This document shows, piece after piece, positions 8,676 to 15,998 of a stretch of 64,000 nucleotides of DNA. Position 1 is the first letter of the stretch; each line of letters begins with the position of its first letter. The position numbers were made by a program, and so were the translations under genes. The notes beneath the pieces are model-generated. The model ran no database searches. It was not told the DNA's origin and saw only the letters and a program-made list of their open reading frames with translations. Source of the stretch: an uncultured Muribaculaceae bacterium (GTDB lineage Bacteria > Bacteroidota > Bacteroidia > Bacteroidales > Muribaculaceae); NCBI GenBank assembly GCA_947525975.1, contig CANNVE010000006.1, positions 62,001 to 126,000 on the forward strand, read 5' to 3'.

Positions 8676-10118
8676 TCACGACCAGTAAGCGAGCGGATCC
8701 CAATCGTCCCAGTCTGAGGGCAACGGCTTTTCTGACAGGCGCCTTTTGAAATTGGTCACTATGGCCATCACGCCGATGAACTCAAGCCTGTTGGCCACGC
8801 TGCGGTATTGGGTCACGTCGATGTTTTTCTCGATAAAGTCACACAGGGCTGCGGCCTTGGTAACCTCGCCGGTCTTGACCATGGATATCAGATGCACGGC
8901 AAGCACCGACGGGAAGTCGACCTCATTGCCCTGCACCCCCTTGATGTATTGGTCAAGACAGGATATGGCCTCACGGAAATTGCCTGCCAAAAACTCATCC
9001 TCAACGGCGAAGAGCGACGGTATCCTCTCTCCGGAATGGCGCTCATAGCATGCGAGGGCTTTATTGGCCAGGTCATTAAATCCCTGCATTGAAAGCTGCT
9101 GGGCCCACGAGGCCCACATCACCTGGGTGTTGTCTTCATTTAGCTTGTAGTAGCGGTCGAAGAGCTCGTCGGCGTTATCGGCGCCGTATGCGAGCAGGTC
9201 GGGGATGACCTCAATCTGCGGGGCTCCGTTGGCGATAGCCGCAATCATCACAGCCCGCGATTTCTCCGGCATGCCTTCGGCGGAGTATACCGAAGCAGTG
9301 TACCTGGCTATGTCGAGATTGTCGGGAGCCAACGAGGCGGCCTTATTAAGAAGCGGCACCACATCGGCCAGCGGACGCTCCATCGCATAGAGTATGCGGG
9401 CCTTCACCAGAAGCGACAGGGGAGCCTCGGGGTTGATAGCCAGGGAATAGTCTACGGCCGAAAGCGCCTTCTCTCCTTCGTTGGCCTCAAAATATTGCCG
9501 GGCGAGAGCCATCCAGAAGTATGAATTGAACGGCTCCGCCTCGGTGAGCTCTTCAAGAAGCTGTATGGCGAAGTCGTTGTCATGGCAGGTGTCGGCCGCA
9601 ACGGCCACCTCGTACGGAAGCACGTTGGCGTTGTCGCATTTCTCCCTCAGCATGGGCATATTGTCCTTGAGCCATTGCAATTGGCCCAGCGACGCGGCCA
9701 GCCCCACAAACTGTATTATCTCCTCGTCTGACAGATGGTCATATCGTCCTATCAGGCCATCGAGAGCCCGGGCTGCGTCATCGCCCTCGGGCATGGCGTC
9801 CTTCACGCGCAGAATCTCGATGATCATGCAGTCAGTCTCGGCGTTGTCTGACAGGAATGCCGAGCGGGCCTCATCGGAATACTGGGAATAGAATATGCCT
9901 CTGCGCTCCTGAAACAGCTCGCTGTCAGGATAGAAACGCGCAAGGCACATCATGGCTTCCATGCGCAGATAGTCATCCTGGATGTCTCCGGCGTAATCGA
10001 AAACATCCAAGAGGAAATCCTCGTCAAAGAATCTCTCTGACAAGGGCTTGCCGAGCTGCTGCCGAAATCTGGCCAGCACCTGGTCGCGATTGTCTACGTA
10101 CTGCTCGTCTTCGTCCAT
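8676..10118 (-). CDS. Tetratricopeptide-repeat protein
   Basis: A 480-aa protein without a signal peptide and with several TPR-like helical pairs, for example EPFNSYFWMALARQYFEANE, followed by GEKALSAVDYSLAINPEAP, in the central third. It ends in WDDWDPLAYWS. TPR domains mediate protein-protein contacts; the partner is unknown. It starts 3 bp after glnS stops, so the two are clearly co-transcribed. Similar TPR proteins are common conserved hypotheticals in Bacteroidales. Confidence 0.8.
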   Translation of the reverse strand: MDEDEQYVDNRDQVLARFRQQLGKPLSERFFDEDFLLDVFDYAGDIQDDYLRMEAMMCLARFYPDSELFQERRGIFYSQYSDEARSAFLSDNAETDCMIIEILRVKDAMPEGDDAARALDGLIGRYDHLSDEEIIQFVGLAASLGQLQWLKDNMPMLREKCDNANVLPYEVAVAADTCHDNDFAIQLLEELTEAEPFNSYFWMALARQYFEANEGEKALSAVDYSLAINPEAPLSLLVKARILYAMERPLADVVPLLNKAASLAPDNLDIARYTASVYSAEGMPEKSRAVMIAAIANGAPQIEVIPDLLAYGADNADELFDRYYKLNEDNTQVMWASWAQQLSMQGFNDLANKALACYERHSGERIPSLFAVEDEFLAGNFREAISCLDQYIKGVQGNEVDFPSVLAVHLISMVKTGEVTKAAALCDFIEKNIDVTQYRSVANRLEFIGVMAIVTNFKRRLSEKPLPSDWDDWDPLAYWS

Positions 10119-10121
10119 GTA

Positions 10122-11828
10122 TTATTTTTTCTGCTCCTTCTCCCAGCTGTCTTTAAGCGCGATGGTGCGGTTGAATACAAGATGATCGGGAGTAGAGCTG
10201 TAATCAGGCGTGAAGTAGCCTATGCGCTGGAATTGTAGCTTGGCTCCCTGCTTGGCTATCTCGGCGGCGTATGGCTCGATCTTGACGCCTTTCACCACTT
10301 TGAGCGAATCGGGATTGAGCATGTCGCGGAAGTCGCGATCAGGCTCGCCTGCGGGATTTTCCACGCTGAAGAGTCGGTCATACATCCTCGCTTCGGCGTC
10401 TACGGCATCCTTGGCCGACACCCAGTGGAGCGTGCCCTTCACCTTGCGGTTGGCGCCGGGCAGACCGCTGCGCGATTCGGGATCGATGGTGCAGCGGAGC
10501 TCTGTGACGTTGCCATCGGCGTCCTTGATCACGTCTTCGCATTTGATGATGTAGGCACCTTTGAGGCGCACTTCGCCGCCGGGGGCGAGACGGAAGAATT
10601 TCTTCGGAGGATTCTCCATGAAGTCTTCGCGCTCGATGTATATCTCGCGGCTGAAAGGCATCTGGTGCACGCCGCCGTTTGCATCTTCGGGGTTATTCTC
10701 CATCTCCACCATCTCAGTCTTGTCCTCAGGATAATTGGTCAGCACCACCTTGAGCGGATTGACCACGCCCATCACTCGGGTGGCTATGCGGTTGAGGTCG
10801 TCGCGCACGGCGTGCTCAAGCAGGCTGATGCTGTTGAGGGCCTCATACTTGGTGTATCCTATGGTGTCGATGAAATTGCGTATCGACTGCGGGGTGAATC
10901 CTCGGCGACGCATGCCTGAGATGGTGGGCATGCGCGGATCGTCCCAGCCGTCGACAAGGCCTTCCTTCACCAGCTGCAGCAGCTTGCGCTTGCTCATCAC
11001 GGTGTAGGTGAGGTTGAGGCGGTTGAATTCGATCTGGCGGGGGCAATACGTCTCATCGGCGAGCTCCTTGACGAAATATTCGTAGAGCGGGCGGTGCACC
11101 ACGAATTCCAGGGTGCAGATCGAGTGGGTCACGCCCTCGAAGTAGTCGCTTTGGCCGTGGGCGAAGTCATACATGGGGTATACCTTCCAGGTGGTGCCTG
11201 TGCGGTGATGCGGATGCTTGATGATGCGATACATTATAGGGTCGCGGAAGTGCATATTGGGCGAAGACATGTCAATCTTCGCGCGCAACACGCGCGCGCC
11301 TTCATCAAATTCACCGGCGTTCATGCGCATGAACAGGTCGAGGTTTTCCTCCACCGAGCGGTTGCGGTAGGGGCTTTCCTGTCCGGGAGTCGAGGGATTG
11401 CCTTTCTGCTCGGCTATCTGCTCTGAGGTCTGGTCGTCGACGTATGCCTTCCCTTCCTTGATCAGGCGCACGGCCAGATCAAAGAGCTGCGGGAAATAGT
11501 CAGAAGCATAGTAGAGGCGGTCGCCCCAGTCAAAGCCAAGCCAATGTATGTCTTCCTTGATCGAGTCTACGTATTCCACATCCTCCTTTACCGGATTGGT
11601 GTCATCGAAACGCAGATTGCACGTTCCGCCGAATTTTGCGGCTATGCCAAAGTCCATGCAGATGGCTTTTGCGTGACCTATATGCAGATACCCGTTGGGC
11701 TCAGGGGGGAAACGGGTGTTGAGCCTGCCTCCATTCTTGCCCTCACGCAGATCATTAAACACTATCTCTTCAACAAAGTTAAGGCCTTTTGCCTCCTCTG
11801 GAGCCGCTGATTTGATGTTTTCAGCCAT
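10122..11828 (-). CDS. glnS: Glutaminyl-tRNA synthetase
   Basis: Class I aminoacyl-tRNA synthetase that charges tRNA-Gln directly. At 568 aa it has the normal length for GlnRS. The HIGH motif is in [11 protein letters not shown] (HIGH at 49-52), and the KMSKS equivalent is VMSKRK near residue 277. The C-terminal beta-barrel anticodon-binding region ends [14 protein letters not shown]. It is the first gene left of the divergent intergenic region 11829-12160 and probably leads a glnS-TPR(-purL) transcript. Confidence 0.98.
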   Translation of the reverse strand: MAENIKSAAPEEAKGLNFVEEIVFNDLREGKNGGRLNTRFPPEPNGYLHIGHAKAICMDFGIAAKFGGTCNLRFDDTNPVKEDVEYVDSIKEDIHWLGFDWGDRLYYASDYFPQLFDLAVRLIKEGKAYVDDQTSEQIAEQKGNPSTPGQESPYRNRSVEENLDLFMRMNAGEFDEGARVLRAKIDMSSPNMHFRDPIMYRIIKHPHHRTGTTWKVYPMYDFAHGQSDYFEGVTHSICTLEFVVHRPLYEYFVKELADETYCPRQIEFNRLNLTYTVMSKRKLLQLVKEGLVDGWDDPRMPTISGMRRRGFTPQSIRNFIDTIGYTKYEALNSISLLEHAVRDDLNRIATRVMGVVNPLKVVLTNYPEDKTEMVEMENNPEDANGGVHQMPFSREIYIEREDFMENPPKKFFRLAPGGEVRLKGAYIIKCEDVIKDADGNVTELRCTIDPESRSGLPGANRKVKGTLHWVSAKDAVDAEARMYDRLFSVENPAGEPDRDFRDMLNPDSLKVVKGVKIEPYAAEIAKQGAKLQFQRIGYFTPDYSSTPDHLVFNRTIALKDSWEKEQKK

Positions 11829-11856
11829 AATATTCTTTATATTGTGTAATTAATCG

Positions 11857-11864
11857 CAAAATTA
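11857..11864 (-). promoter_or_regulatory. -7 box for glnS
   Basis: Minus-strand TAATTTTG, an exact TAnnTTTG match, about 30 bp before the glnS ATG. No TTTG is seen at the right distance for the -33 element. Confidence 0.55.
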
Positions 11865-12009
11865 GCCAATTTCCGTCAAATAACGCATATCCGCAGGCTA
11901 TTTTTTTAGAAAACGCGCTCAGATAGCCTCACGCCCATTTGGCTGATGCGCCGGAAAGCGGCGGTACGGAGCCGTCTGGCACCGAATTTTCTACACGCGC
12001 AGCCCCCAA

Positions 12010-12123
12010 TGTAGATAAAAAGCCGGGGAATGTAGATAAGTCGGCCAAAATGTAGATAACTTTTATCCGATGTAGATATTTGCGGCCGATTGTCGATAAC
12101 TTTTGACCAAAGATGCCGATAAC
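12010..12123 (+). repeat. Six phased direct repeats TGTAGATAA
   Basis: Copies start at 12010, 12031, 12051, 12071, 12091 and 12114, spaced 21, 20, 20, 20 and 23 bp, that is two helical turns. The first three are identical TGTAGATAA. The others read TGTAGATAT, TGTCGATAA and TGCCGATAA, so they drift toward the promoter. The last copy ends one base before the -33 TTTG. Sequence between units is mostly unrelated, so this is an array of binding sites, not a simple tandem duplication. Confidence 0.9.
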
Positions 12124-12124
12124 A

Positions 12125-12156
12125 TTTGGGCACTAAAAAAATTTAGAGTAATTTTG
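12125..12156 (+). promoter_or_regulatory. Consensus promoter of the HU/SPOR gene, apparently leaderless
   Basis: TTTG at 12125-12128, a 20-bp spacer and TAATTTTG at 12149-12156 match the Bacteroidetes consensus exactly. The expected start of transcription, about 4-5 nt after the box, coincides with the GTG start codon at 12161. A stop codon in the -7 box itself (12149-12151) excludes any upstream start in frame. Confidence 0.8.
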
Positions 12157-12160
12157 CGGT

Positions 12161-13099
12161 GTGAATTCCCTGATTAGGCATATCGAATACTTGATGTCGC
12201 GCAACGACTGCGTGATCATCCCCGGCATCGGAGCCGTGCTGGCGCACTACCAAAGCGCCCGCATCGACTGCGACACCTTGACTATTATACCTCCATCAAG
12301 GGTATTCGCCTTCAACCCCGCCCTCAAGCAGTCTGACGGGCTGCTCGCCTGCTCGCTCGCGAAGGCCGAAGGCATCAGCTACGATGCCGCCAGCGCGATC
12401 GTGGCCTCATGCACCGAGGCGATGCTGCGACAGCTCTACTCCCAGGGCGAGCTGCCGCTTGGCCGGCTCGGCACCCTGTCTATAGCATCAGGAGCGCTCG
12501 CGCCTGAATTCCGCACCTTCGTGTCGCCGTTGTCGAGTGCCTCCACATGCGGGCTCCCGCTCTTTGATTTCAGCCCGGCCGCCTCAGCCGCCCGCGATCA
12601 AGCGCCTGCAGCCGTCGCCTCTGTGCGGGCATACTCGCCTGCAGGCAGGTTTGTGCGCGTGGCCGCATCCGTGGCCTTGCTTCTGGGCATCTGCATGGTG
12701 GCGTCCACTCCGATATCGGTCGACAACGCCACCCTCGCATCCCTCACCCCGTCGGTGCAGAAGACTCCGGTAGAAGCCCTTATGCCGGCCGATGCTCCCG
12801 CCGCGAAGCAAATGCCGTCGATCCTGCGCATCACAGGCAGCAACAGCCCCATTGCGGAGGCGGAGGAAGCCCCCCAGCCCAAAGAGCAGCCAAAATATCT
12901 GGTGATAGTGGGGTCATTCACCTCCACCGACGAAGCACGCCGCTTCATATCGCTCAACGACCCTTCCTGGCAGATCATCGAGGCCGAAGGCCGCATACGA
13001 GTATATTCCGAGGGCTTCGCCAATCAATCTGACGCCTACATGGCCGTGCGGCACGACCGCGAGAAATACGCCGGCGCCTGGGTCTACAGGGTGAAATAA
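12161..13099 (+). CDS. HU-CCDC81 / SPOR domain membrane protein
   Basis: A 312-aa protein. Residues 1-110 match the Bacteroidetes HU-CCDC81 pair (LIRHIEYLMSRNDCVIIPGIG at the start). One membrane helix lies near 167-188 (FVRVAASVALLLGICMVAS). A C-terminal SPOR-like domain follows a charged linker (KYLVIVGSFTSTDEARRFI to the end). SPOR domains bind denuded peptidoglycan at division sites, so a link between a nucleoid-like fold inside and the wall outside is inferred. The start is GTG; family homology begins within the first few residues, and the next ATG (12194) would remove conserved sequence. The mRNA seems leaderless. Confidence 0.85.
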   Translation: MNSLIRHIEYLMSRNDCVIIPGIGAVLAHYQSARIDCDTLTIIPPSRVFAFNPALKQSDGLLACSLAKAEGISYDAASAIVASCTEAMLRQLYSQGELPLGRLGTLSIASGALAPEFRTFVSPLSSASTCGLPLFDFSPAASAARDQAPAAVASVRAYSPAGRFVRVAASVALLLGICMVASTPISVDNATLASLTPSVQKTPVEALMPADAPAAKQMPSILRITGSNSPIAEAEEAPQPKEQPKYLVIVGSFTSTDEARRFISLNDPSWQIIEAEGRIRVYSEGFANQSDAYMAVRHDREKYAGAWVYRVK

Positions 13100-13165
13100 T
13101 CAGACAATGACACGCCCGAGGGGCGCGGCCCCTCACGTTTCACAATAGCCAAAACACGAATCGCC

Positions 13166-13711
13166 ATGGACAAAGACCTCAACAAACTGCTGTTTGAGCG
13201 CCACAGCATACGCCGATACACAGACCAGGAAATCAGCCCTGACACAATCAAGCAGATACTCGAAGCCGGGTTGCTGGCTCCGTCTTCAAAAAGCGCGCGC
13301 CCTTGGCAATTCGTGGTGGTCGAGGACAAAGCCATGCTTCAGGCTCTCTCGCAGTGCAAGCCATTCGGAGCCAAGCCTTTGGCAGGCGCCTCTCTGGCGA
13401 TAGCCATATGCGCCGACCCGGAAAAGAGCGACGCATGGATCGAAGACTGCGCCGTGGCCGCGACCTTGATCCACGTTCAGGCGGCAGCCCTTGGCGTAGG
13501 CTCATGCTGGATACAGCTTCGCGGACGCGACAACGAAGCCGGCGAGCCGGCGCAGGACACAGTGAAATCACTGCTCGGCATCCCCGACGCGATGCAGGTG
13601 CCGGTGATTCTGTCACTGGGCATAAGCGCCGAGCAGCGCAAGCCGGTAGACCCTGACAAACTTATGTGGGAGAAAGTGCACATCGGAGCATGGACGCTCG
13701 GCCAAGAATAG
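13166..13711 (+). CDS. Nitroreductase family protein
   Basis: A 181-aa FMN-dependent oxidoreductase of the nitroreductase fold. The N terminus FERHSIRRYTDQEIS carries the family's FMN-phosphate-binding R-S-R-R-like motif; LLAPSSKSARPWQFVVV and AAALGVGSCWIQLRG are further family signatures. The physiological substrate cannot be told from sequence. It starts 66 bp after the SPOR gene, and its end overlaps the start of the next gene by 22 bp, indicating one operon. Confidence 0.88.
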   Translation: MDKDLNKLLFERHSIRRYTDQEISPDTIKQILEAGLLAPSSKSARPWQFVVVEDKAMLQALSQCKPFGAKPLAGASLAIAICADPEKSDAWIEDCAVAATLIHVQAAALGVGSCWIQLRGRDNEAGEPAQDTVKSLLGIPDAMQVPVILSLGISAEQRKPVDPDKLMWEKVHIGAWTLGQE

Positions 13712-14463
13712 TATACATAGGTGCCGGAAACGTGGCTTGGAGCCTTGCGCCGGCCCTTGACGCTGTGGCCCGCGTGGTGCAGGTCTATTCCCCCACCCCG
13801 TCACATGCCGCAGCCCTGGCCTCTCGGCTGAGGGAGTGCAGCCATGTCAGCGACCTGTCAGCAATAGTGCCCGACGCCGACTACTACATAATATCTGTCA
13901 AGGACGACGCCGTGGCCTCTGTGGCCTCGGCCATGCCCAAAGTGTCGGGCATAATGGCCCACACCTCGGGCAGCGTGCCCGTCGAGGCCATAAGCCGCGA
14001 TTCAGCCCTGACCGGAGTATTCTATCCGCTACAGACATTTTCAAAGGCCGACGCCGTCGATGTGCGCAATGTGCCATTCTTCATCGAAGGGAGCACCAAG
14101 GAGGCTTTTGACAGCCTCACCGCCCTTGCGCGCATGATCAGCGACAAGGTCTACGCCGCTGACTCAGCCCACAGAGCCACACTGCACATCGCCGCCGTAT
14201 TCGCCTGCAATTTCGCCAACAACCTTTGGGCCATCGCAGCCGACCTGCTCGAAAAGGACGGATACGGCCTCGACGTGATGCGCCCGCTACTTGAGGCCAC
14301 CCTGGCCAAAGCCATGCGCATGCACCCTGACATGGCCCAGACCGGCCCCGCCGCGCGCGGCGATGGAAAGGTGATAGCCAAGCACAGGGAGCGCCTGCAG
14401 GGCGATGACCTCATCATATACGACACCCTTACCCAATCAATAGCAAACCACAAGAGGAAATGA
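13690..14463 (+). CDS. DUF2520 / Rossmann-fold oxidoreductase-like protein
   Basis: A 257-aa protein starting MDARPRIVYIGAGNVAWSLA, a dinucleotide-binding Rossmann motif (GAGNVA). It has the DUF2520 helical domain in the second half, as in ketopantoate-reductase- and ProC-like folds. MAHTSGSVPVEAI is the region typical of this family. The chosen ATG at 13690 begins right before the Rossmann strand; an upstream start at 13666 adds residues unlike the family. It overlaps the nitroreductase by 22 bp and the next gene by 4 bp (ATGA). The substrate is unknown. Confidence 0.85.
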   Translation: MDARPRIVYIGAGNVAWSLAPALDAVARVVQVYSPTPSHAAALASRLRECSHVSDLSAIVPDADYYIISVKDDAVASVASAMPKVSGIMAHTSGSVPVEAISRDSALTGVFYPLQTFSKADAVDVRNVPFFIEGSTKEAFDSLTALARMISDKVYAADSAHRATLHIAAVFACNFANNLWAIAADLLEKDGYGLDVMRPLLEATLAKAMRMHPDMAQTGPAARGDGKVIAKHRERLQGDDLIIYDTLTQSIANHKRK

Positions 14464-14984
14464 GCAGAATAGACTATGACCTCAACGCCCTGCGCGGCGT
14501 GGCATTCGACGTCGACGGAGTTTTGTCTCCATCCACCATTCCGATGGACGACCGCGGTGTGCCGCAGCGCATGGTCAACATCAAAGACGGATACGCCCTG
14601 CAGCTGGCCCGCAAGATGGGAATCGAAATCGCGATCATCACCGGCGCCAACACAGAGTCGATCGCGCACCGATACAACGCTTTGGGCATCACCGACATAT
14701 ATCTCAAAGCCGCCGATAAGCTGCCTGTGCTCGAAGAGTGGATGCGGCGCCGAGGGCTGACACCGCACGAGGTGGCTTACGTGGGAGACGACATCCCCGA
14801 TATGCTCCCCATGCAGAGTGTGGGCCTGCCCGTGGCCCCGGCCGACGCCGCCCCCGACATAAAAGCCGTGGCCTGCTTCATCACCAAAGCCAACGGCGGA
14901 TACGGCGTGGCCCGCGAGCTGCTTGAAGAGATGCTCAAAGCAAGAGGCGTATGGCTCACCCATGACGACGCTTTCGGATGGTGA
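14460..14984 (+). CDS. kdsC: KdsC-like HAD phosphatase (KDO 8-phosphate phosphatase)
   Basis: A 174-aa HAD-superfamily enzyme of the KdsC type, which removes phosphate from 3-deoxy-D-manno-octulosonate 8-phosphate in lipopolysaccharide synthesis. Motif I is FDVDGVLSP, motif II IITGAN, and motif III/IV KAADKLPVLEE with YVGDDIPDMLPM. The short length without a cap domain is typical. It starts inside the stop of the DUF2520 gene (ATGA) and ends 40 bp before maf. Other KdsC-like enzymes act on related sugars, so the substrate is a family inference. Confidence 0.88.
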   Translation: MSRIDYDLNALRGVAFDVDGVLSPSTIPMDDRGVPQRMVNIKDGYALQLARKMGIEIAIITGANTESIAHRYNALGITDIYLKAADKLPVLEEWMRRRGLTPHEVAYVGDDIPDMLPMQSVGLPVAPADAAPDIKAVACFITKANGGYGVARELLEEMLKARGVWLTHDDAFGW

Positions 14985-15024
14985 CACACTTCCCTATAGC
15001 CGACCATTTCAAAGACTGAAAAAA

Positions 15025-15633
15025 ATGGATTTAGGAACCCTCAACCCCACAGCGGCCCACATACTCCTGGCCAGCAACTCTCCCCGCAGACGCGAGCTGA
15101 TGGCCATGATCTCATCCGACTTCAGCATACCGCCCATGAGGGACGTGGACGAGACATATCCGACCGACATGGACGCCGCCATGGTGCCGGAATATCTGTC
15201 CAAGCTAAAGTCAGAAGCCCACGCATCGCTCCTTGCCCCTGGCATGATACTGCTCACAGCCGACACCGGAGTGATAGTAAACGCCGACGGGCGCAACATC
15301 ATGCTCGGCAAGCCAAAAGATGAAGATCAAGCCGTAGATATGCTCATGACCCTCAGCGGGCGAGAGCACCATGTGGTCACCGGCGTCACCATCGCGTCTC
15401 TCGCAGGCACAGAATCATTCTCCGAAACCACAGCGGTGCATTTCGCTGATCTCGATCCCGACCTCGCCCGCGAATACGTGTGCAGATTCCGCCCCTACGA
15501 CAAAGCCGGAGCCTACGGCATACAGGAATGGATCGGAGCCGCATCAATCCGCCGCATCGAAGGCAGTTTCTACAACGTGATGGGCCTGCCTGTGCACCAA
15601 GTCTACCGCCGGCTCCTAAATTTCAAATACTGA
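15025..15633 (+). CDS. maf: Maf-family nucleotide pyrophosphatase
   Basis: A 202-aa Maf/YhdE-type protein, hydrolysing non-canonical or modified nucleoside triphosphates (dTTP/UTP class). ILLASNSPRRRELM is the family N-terminal motif, TADTGVIV carries the catalytic Asp region, and KAGAYGIQEW is the conserved substrate-pocket segment. The ATG at 15025 is chosen because homology begins there; the open frame extends 34 codons upstream without similarity. It lies in the same operon as the KdsC-like gene. Confidence 0.92.
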   Translation: MDLGTLNPTAAHILLASNSPRRRELMAMISSDFSIPPMRDVDETYPTDMDAAMVPEYLSKLKSEAHASLLAPGMILLTADTGVIVNADGRNIMLGKPKDEDQAVDMLMTLSGREHHVVTGVTIASLAGTESFSETTAVHFADLDPDLAREYVCRFRPYDKAGAYGIQEWIGAASIRRIEGSFYNVMGLPVHQVYRRLLNFKY

Positions 15634-15640
15634 CAGCCGC

Positions 15641-15922
15641 ATGGCCCAGAAATTCATAGTCACGAACACCGGCCATTTCCGCTTCGGAAACGTCAACCTC
15701 CACCGCCAACTGCTCCTTCCCGGCGAAGATTGCCTCGGAGGCGGCTTTTACGAATTCGACTACGCAGGCGCCCGTATGCTGCTCTACGGCAAATCATACG
15801 ACTTCGGACGCCCCGCTTGGTCGCTGCTCTCCACCCTCACCATCCCGGCAGCCCTATCTTCACTCTCCATCACTTACGACGACATCCCCATACAAGACCT
15901 CGCCGACATACGCTTTGCCTGA
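15641..15922 (+). CDS. Small conserved hypothetical protein
   Basis: A 93-aa soluble protein starting MAQKFIVTNTGHFRFGNVNLH, with no signal peptide or membrane helix and no motif I can name. The tail LSSLSITYDDIPIQDLADI looks like a compact beta-rich domain. It follows maf by 7 bp and is probably co-transcribed. Coding character matches its neighbours, so I regard it as a real gene of unknown function. Confidence 0.7.
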   Translation: MAQKFIVTNTGHFRFGNVNLHRQLLLPGEDCLGGGFYEFDYAGARMLLYGKSYDFGRPAWSLLSTLTIPAALSSLSITYDDIPIQDLADIRFA

Positions 15923-15986
15923 CTCCCCGGCACCGCGCATCGCAATTATACCCGCCGTCAATGAGTGTTATTTCGCTTTTTTTCCG

Positions 15987-15994
15987 TACTTTTG
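15987..15994 (+). promoter_or_regulatory. -7 box immediately before the helicase start
   Basis: TACTTTTG, an exact TAnnTTTG match, ends 4 bp before the ATG at 15999, so the transcript would begin at or next to the start codon (leaderless). No good -33 box is visible. Confidence 0.6.
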
Positions 15995-15998
15995 CGAC

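Larger units (their letters stand above)
11829..12160. other. Divergent intergenic region; candidate replication origin or multi-site operator
   Basis: A 332-bp gene-free region between glnS (minus) and the HU/SPOR gene (plus). It holds six direct 9-mers of the form TGTAGATAA (one mismatch from the DnaA box TGTGGATAA) at 12010, 12031, 12051, 12071, 12091 and 12114, an inverted related 9-mer TTTTCTACA at 11987-11995, AT-rich flanks, and promoters at both ends. All eight genes to the left run minus and all ten to the right, up to 20850, run plus, as expected around an origin. Hand-counted G/C asymmetry was inconclusive. An alternative is an operator array controlling the HU/SPOR gene. Confidence 0.45.

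Noticed and set aside
11906-12133. Minus-strand 75-codon frame in the glnS-HU/SPOR intergenic region
   Set aside because: It reads through the phased repeats and has no family-like features; low-complexity and cysteine patches follow from the repeats.
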